From Cichorium intybus (taxonomy: Eukaryota; Streptophyta; Magnoliopsida; Asterales; Asteraceae), in the NCBI GenBank assembly GCA_023525715.1, contig CM042010.1, forward strand, positions 69,156,894 through 69,220,893: 64,000 nt of DNA, written 5' to 3'. The notes below the pieces were generated by a model. That model had not been told where the DNA came from and ran no database searches. It saw only the letters and a program-made list of their open reading frames with translations. Below are positions 59,585-64,000 of this stretch, in pieces. Position numbers and translations under genes: made by a program. Every line of letters begins with the position of its first letter. The first letter of the stretch is position 1.

Positions 59585-61252
59585 CTATTGTGCCAAAAAC
59601 TTCTTGTAGGCCTGCTTCAAAGCATGCCTTACTGCCATCCACCACGCCATGTGTTCCATAAATTTCTTTTTCTCTTCGTAAGGGTTGACGTGGTATGTGT
59701 CTACCGCAATGATTATACTTGATATCAAGGCAGAAGGATATTGGTCCTTGTAGTCTATTTCAAAAAAATTTGTGACAATTTCATTGTTGTCTTTCAGGCC
59801 CTTGAAAATCACACCGTAAGGCTCTTGAATTATCTCCCTACCTTTGAATCTTGCAATGTTGCGAACAGTGACTGGGGGAGTCTTTAAAGGTTGATTGAAG
59901 ATGGTGCACAGCTCTATGTCATTCTTTGCAAAGCGTAATATATAATTACGAAGAAATTCGCTGACATGATCTCTAGCTACACCGAATATCATCATTGTTT
60001 CCGCATCATGGCCTGGTGCATCCCTCATGAGCTCCAGAATCACGATAAAATCATGAGGATTCATGATTGGAAAATCAGCAACGGTGAATCTGGACTCCTC
60101 TTCATCTGAACCACGAAGTACGAAGTATTCATAGTTCTGAAGATCTTCAAAAATTTCAGCCTCTTTGATGGAGATTAGTTTTACTATTCTTTTCGAACTC
60201 CACACAACCTTCTGATCCTTAATACAATTAGCATGTAAAGCTATTTTCTTTTTCCAGAAGGCAGCTTGCTCATTATTGGCAAGAGTTCTGATAAATTGAA
60301 GAAAGGAGAATATTTTTGGATTGAATGGGATATTGAGTTGTTGATCAATGGTTGTGTTTGTTTCAACGCTTCGGAGTGGAAGTCTATTGAAGACATTAAG
60401 GTCTGAGAATCGGAACACTCGAATTGATTCCGCAGTCCATTTGCCATTTTCCAATGCGAAGGCATTGATCATCAACATCTTCTTGAAGTCTTCGCATTGT
60501 GCTTTGTAGATTTGCTCCATGTGTGGAGCAATCAAGTATTCATCCTCTTTCCTCTCTTCAGACCTGGAACTGGAACCACCAACTTCGGAAGACCCCTTAG
60601 TGATAGTAGTGATTGTTGAGAATGTGGGACCCAAAGAGGATATGAATGGCGGTTGTCCAAGAGAAGTAGCAACGTAGGTGGTTGCTGTGGTGGTTATTGC
60701 TTTTGTTGTTGTTGTTTCTGCTGGTTTTGCTTTGGAAGTACTAATCGCATTCACAATGGCACTAGACCTGCTGGCTTCTCCCCCTTGTGAAGGGTGATCC
60801 GAAGGATCAGCTTGAGCAATAAATGTTGGTCTAGATTGGGAAGATTGAGGACGGTTCATGCGATCAGCAAAGTTGATAAGAGGTTGAAGTGCTATTCTCA
60901 ATCTGGTGACTAAGTATTCGGTCAGAGCAGAGTTGGTACTTTTAAGTTTATCAGCAAACCTTGCAAAATCAGAAGTTGATTGGGCGGTTGTCAACTCATC
61001 AATTTTTGCTCTAGCCTAATCAAGTTGTTTTTCAAACTTGGTAATTTGCTGATTGTTCCAAGTTTGGGCTTCAGTACGAAGGTCCTGTAGAGCCTTCATC
61101 ACTTCGGAGTTTGAGGACTCAACTTTCTCAACAAAGTCCTTTATTTTCTTGTCACTTTCCTCCACTAGCATCTTGTGCTTGGAGTCCACTTCGGAAATAG
61201 CAACTTGAAGTTTTTGCTCAAGGAGACTTTGGATCCTCACCTGCTGATCCAT
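59585..61252 (-). pseudogene. env-like third ORF of element I, one nonsense codon
   Basis: ATG at 61252 opens about 555 codons in one frame to TAG at 59585, interrupted only by TAG at 61016-61018 (after KQLD). The first 90 residues are a strong coiled coil (LLEQKLQVAISEVDSKHKMLVEESDKK...). Then come a Gln/Pro/Ser-rich segment, a Thr/Ala-rich linker, and a C-terminal domain with EDEYLIAPHMEQIYKAQC, IRVFRFSDLNVFNRLPL, DFPIMNPHDFIVILELM and EPYGVIFKGLKDNNEIV. It ends 30 bp before the purine tract, the site of the third ORF in env-like Copia elements. No signal peptide or membrane span is apparent. The function is unknown. The true start may lie further upstream, cut by LTR N. Confidence 0.75.
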
Positions 61253-61389
61253 CGAAATACCGTATTATTAAGTTATAGAGATTTTGTGTTAATCTTAGTG
61301 TAATTAAGATTAATTAGGTTGCCTTATGAGTTAGGATGGTTAAAAACCCAATTGAGTAAAGTTTGGACTTGTAAAATGTCAAATCAGAG

Positions 61390-61605
61390 CTACACGGGTC
61401 GTATATGGTCACACGGGTCGTGTAGAAAAGCTTAAGAAACCAAACAGTAACCCTTTCAGACCTACACGGGGCGTGTGAGCCTACACGAGGCGTGTAGGAA
61501 TTGTTCAGGAAGCATGCAGTAGGTCTCACACAGGGCGTGTCAGCTTACAGGGGGCGTGAAGGCCTACACGGGGCGTGTCAGCCTACACGGGGTCTGTGAC
61601 GCGCG
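61390..61605. repeat. Array of ACACGGG(T/G)CGTGT palindromes in N
   Basis: About eight copies occur (61393, 61413, 61467, 61483, 61520, 61537, 61565, 61582). Arms are ACACG and CGTGT with GGG, GAG or GGT between. Confidence 0.78.
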
Positions 61606-62205
61606 CATAATTGCTTCTTTAAAACGGATTTCTTTCATTTGGGGTCAAAATTAACTCGTCCAAACTCTCTCTAAAACCCTAGGAACTTGCCCTAAACCCT
61701 CCAAAGTTGAAATTAAGGCTTGTAATTTGAGAATTGAAGTTAGGGTTTAATATCTTGCAGTCCAAAAAGGTAATCTTCCTTGTTTTAGCTTCAATTTGAT
61801 GGTTGAATTCCTTGATTTGAGATGGTTCCAAGTGGTATTGAGGAACCACCTGCAACTAGCATGAATTAGAGTAAGTTTATTTGGATTAGAGCGTGTAATG
61901 GAGTTCTAATCTTAGACCAAAGCTAGTAAAAAGTGTTTGTGTTGTAATTCTTCCGTTGGATGAGTCGAAATGTAGAATTGGAAGCTACAACTAAGATAGT
62001 GTTATTATCTTTTCTTTGTAACTCATTCTATCTTTTGAATTCTTGATTGTTATGAGTTGAGGATGATTGAGATTTCTTTTGAATATTGAATATTGACTCG
62101 GGCTGTTATATTACTGCCAAGGCTAGACAGGAGCCCAACACACGAGGTTTGGGAGTATCATACACCAACCCGACATCAAGTGAGTAGTTATTGATTAGAT
62201 GAATT

Positions 62206-62979
62206 TGTTGGATTAGGTGTCTAAGCCATGACTTATAATTGTATTTATCTTATGAATAAAAGCAAAGTCCATTTGGGTTGCCCTTATAGATGGAGGATAG
62301 ATGTATAGTTCAGTAGAGAGAATAGTTGATTTATTAACTGTATAATAAATCAATAGAAAATATATATATGTTTTATTAATATATTTAAGTGTTAATATAT
62401 TAATTAGAAACTATGATAATTAATTAAGATTTAATCTAGAATTAATTGGATTTAATTCAGTGATTAAATTAATTAATTAAAAGGTGCAGGGACTGGTTTG
62501 GCATTTATTCAATAGTTGAATAACTGGCCAGGTAATAACCTGGGGCAAAGTTGGCGCCACCCTGGAGGCTCCTCCAGAGTTTTGGCGAAACCCTAATTAG
62601 GGTTTTGGGGAGTCTGGTCCAAGTGGCCAAAAGCCTTGTCCACTTGGAGGCTTTCTAGGGTTTCAGGTGTAACCCTAGGAGGCTATATAAGGAACCCCCT
62701 GGGTGCCCTAAATCCTACGCCATCTCTCTCTCTCTGTGTTACTCTGCTCGACTGATTCTTCCATCACTTGGGTGTGACTTGCATTTGAGGCAGGATTATT
62801 TTGCTGCTGCTTGAAGGATCATAAGATCAAAGGTTGGTATTCCTAATTCATCTTTAGAATTGAACTGTATCCTTTAGGTTTTTAGTTCTAATCTTCATAG
62901 AAGAAAACATAGATCAATATTAGGGTTGCATGTGAACCATAGGAATTTTTGTGTTCATTGTTTGCATAGAATCCCTTCA
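62206..62979 (+). mobile_element. Solo LTR O of the element C family, with 5-bp duplication
   Basis: It begins TGTTGGATTAGGTGTCTAAGCCATGAC, as in C, and ends AGAATCCCTTCA. It is flanked by a perfect duplication GAATT (62201-62205 and 62980-62984). At 774 bp it is longer and clearly diverged from the C LTR: it lacks the GCGCGC patch and the TATA palindrome, and carries TATATAAG at 62684. No internal sequence is present. Confidence 0.9.
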
Positions 62980-63492
62980 GAATTATGTTTTGTTGAGATG
63001 TTTATTACAGATAAGAAGTATGTTATATTTGATTGGTTGAGTAAAACCAATTTTGAGTATTGGAAGAAAGAGTAATAGTGTGTATGACACACTATGGACT
63101 GATATAGTCCATTGAGATTTAATCAAACGAGATATTGAATAATATAATCCGGTTAACCTTTAATTCCTCATTAAGCTCTTGTAGCTTATAAATTGTTTTG
63201 TTAATGTTGTTTGTGTTAGGTTCTAGTAGTGGTGACCGCGGGAAGCGTAATATGGATGGATAGCTGGACTTGGACCTTGGTCTTGGACTTAATTGTGGTT
63301 TTTGAAATATGAAATGAACCCGGTTTTTGTATAATAGTTGTAAGTACTTGATGTAAATAGTTATGACTTAAACTACGTTTTTTAAACAACTTTCTATACT
63401 TATTTCTCATTTTGGGGTTACACCACTAATAGTATTATGTTTGACTAATGTAATTGGTGTATCCTATATTTGAGAAACTTGGTGTTATAAGT

Positions 63493-63504
63493 TGGTATCA
63501 GAGC
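63493..63504 (+). other. Primer-binding site (initiator tRNA-Met) of N
   Basis: TGGTATCAGAGC lies three bases after the LTR. Confidence 0.88.
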
Positions 63505-63608
63505 TGTGGTTTAAGGGAATTAAACATTGAGATGGGTTTAGACTTAAACCAATGAGATGGAGAAGTCCCAAAGAGTCCCGAGTAGCAATCCTCCGCGGTA
63601 TATCACAT

Positions 63609-63758
63609 TGAATTGATTATGTAACCATATTGAGTATTATGGTAACATACAAAAATTGAGTTGATTATACACCATATTGAGTATTATGGTGATATATAAA
63701 TTGAGTTGATTATACACCATATTGAGTATTATGGTGATGATTACTAAATGAGTTGATT
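63609..63758. repeat. Three tandem 45-48-bp units in the N leader
   Basis: Each unit reads TGAGTTGATTATACACCATATTGAGTATTATGGT plus a short variable end. Confidence 0.88.
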
Positions 63759-63772
63759 TTTTTTAAGTTGAA

Positions 63773-64000
63773 ATGAGCACTGGAAAAGAAAAAGAGCGAG
63801 GTGATCCATCAAGAGATAAATCGGGATCACAAGATTCGGGTGAAGAGTGCCAACCCGAGGGAGAGCGACCTCCCGAGATACAGAGTAATATACAGGCGAT
63901 GATTGCAGCTGAGGTAGCAAAGGCGATCAAGGAGATATTACCAACTTATTTGAAGCCTCAAGCGGAGGTTACAACTGGAGGTACTTCAGGACCAACCCTG
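63773..64000 (+). CDS. gag: gag of element N, 5' part, open to the window edge
   Basis: ATG at 63773 opens 76 codons without a stop. They begin MSTGKEKERGDPSRDKSGSQDSG and continue through an acidic, charged stretch to a helical segment (QAMIAAEVAKAIKEILPTYL) that resembles the N-terminal region of plant Gypsy gag. It follows the LTR, primer site and leader in correct order. It is the only coding region here with no visible lesion, but the element continues outside the window, so integrity cannot be judged. Confidence 0.7.
   Translation, partial: MSTGKEKERGDPSRDKSGSQDSGEECQPEGERPPEIQSNIQAMIAAEVAKAIKEILPTYLKPQAEVTTGGTSGPTL

Larger units (their letters stand above)
61255..63489 (+). repeat. 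5' LTR of Gypsy-type element N, split by solo LTR O
   Basis: The right end (GTGTTATA, 63489) abuts the primer site. The left limit lies between 61255 and about 61290, where the ORF of I stops. Shared segments with solo LTR J (TAATCTTxGTxTAATTA, the ACACGGG palindromes, ACCCGACATCAAGTGAGTA) place it in a related family. The first part of the LTR may be missing. Confidence 0.72.

Overview
The window is a stretch of plant nuclear repeat DNA, built almost entirely of nested LTR retrotransposons. The AT-rich background, LTRs with TG...CA ends, primer-binding sites matching initiator tRNA-Met, purine tracts of the AAGGGGGAGATTG type and the Copia and Gypsy protein motifs all point to a eudicot. The Copia polyprotein wording and the env-like third ORFs look like Asteraceae elements to me; that is from memory, not a search. 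I see no convincing host gene, tRNA or rRNA gene. Every coding region is retroelement-derived, and nearly all are broken by nonsense codons, frameshifts or internal deletions.

Left block (1-20958). After about 2.1 kb of unassigned AT-rich DNA comes a plus-strand Copia element A (2150 to about 4540), reduced to LTR, leader, N-terminal gag and the start of a 3' LTR. It runs directly into the inverted 3' noncoding tail of a minus-strand relative, B (to 20958). B carries the only nearly complete gag-pol in the window. B is split by element C (4916-12933), which has two 703-bp LTRs, 5-bp flanks CACCG/CACTG and a mostly non-coding interior. C contains a hAT-like non-autonomous DNA transposon (7433-8136, 8-bp duplication TATAAAAC) and four long hairpins that share a 22-nt core.

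Middle block (20959-38470). A plus-strand Copia element K is cut by a deletion-derivative Copia M (21510-26902, duplication AACAA), a solo Gypsy-type LTR J (27437-29279, duplication GAAGA) and a 2.3-kb Gypsy LTR with a decayed interior, L (from 31678). K stops inside reverse transcriptase. From 36.5 to 38.5 kb lie short tandem duplications, an unrecognised 136-codon ORF and remnants resembling DNA transposons.

Right block (38471-64000). A minus-strand Copia element D (3' LTR at 38471, env-like ORF, gag) is split by plus-strand Copia E (41977-50707, duplication ATGGA). The 3' LTR of E is itself split by a 3.7-kb solo LTR, F (46578-50263, duplication TAAGC). D is also interrupted at 51203 by minus-strand Copia I, which has a nearly open env-like ORF at 59585-61252. 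The 3' LTR of I holds Gypsy element G (51551-59427, 1,983-bp LTRs, duplication CTTGG). On the right, a Gypsy 5' LTR N, with a solo C-family LTR O inside it (62206-62979, duplication GAATT), leads into an open gag start at the window edge.

Taken together: A, B, M and E look like members of one Copia family seen as a full-length copy and complementary deletion derivatives, and D is a related element that keeps an env-like gene. The target-site duplications let most insertions be ordered. The least explained signal is the set of four covarying hairpins in C.
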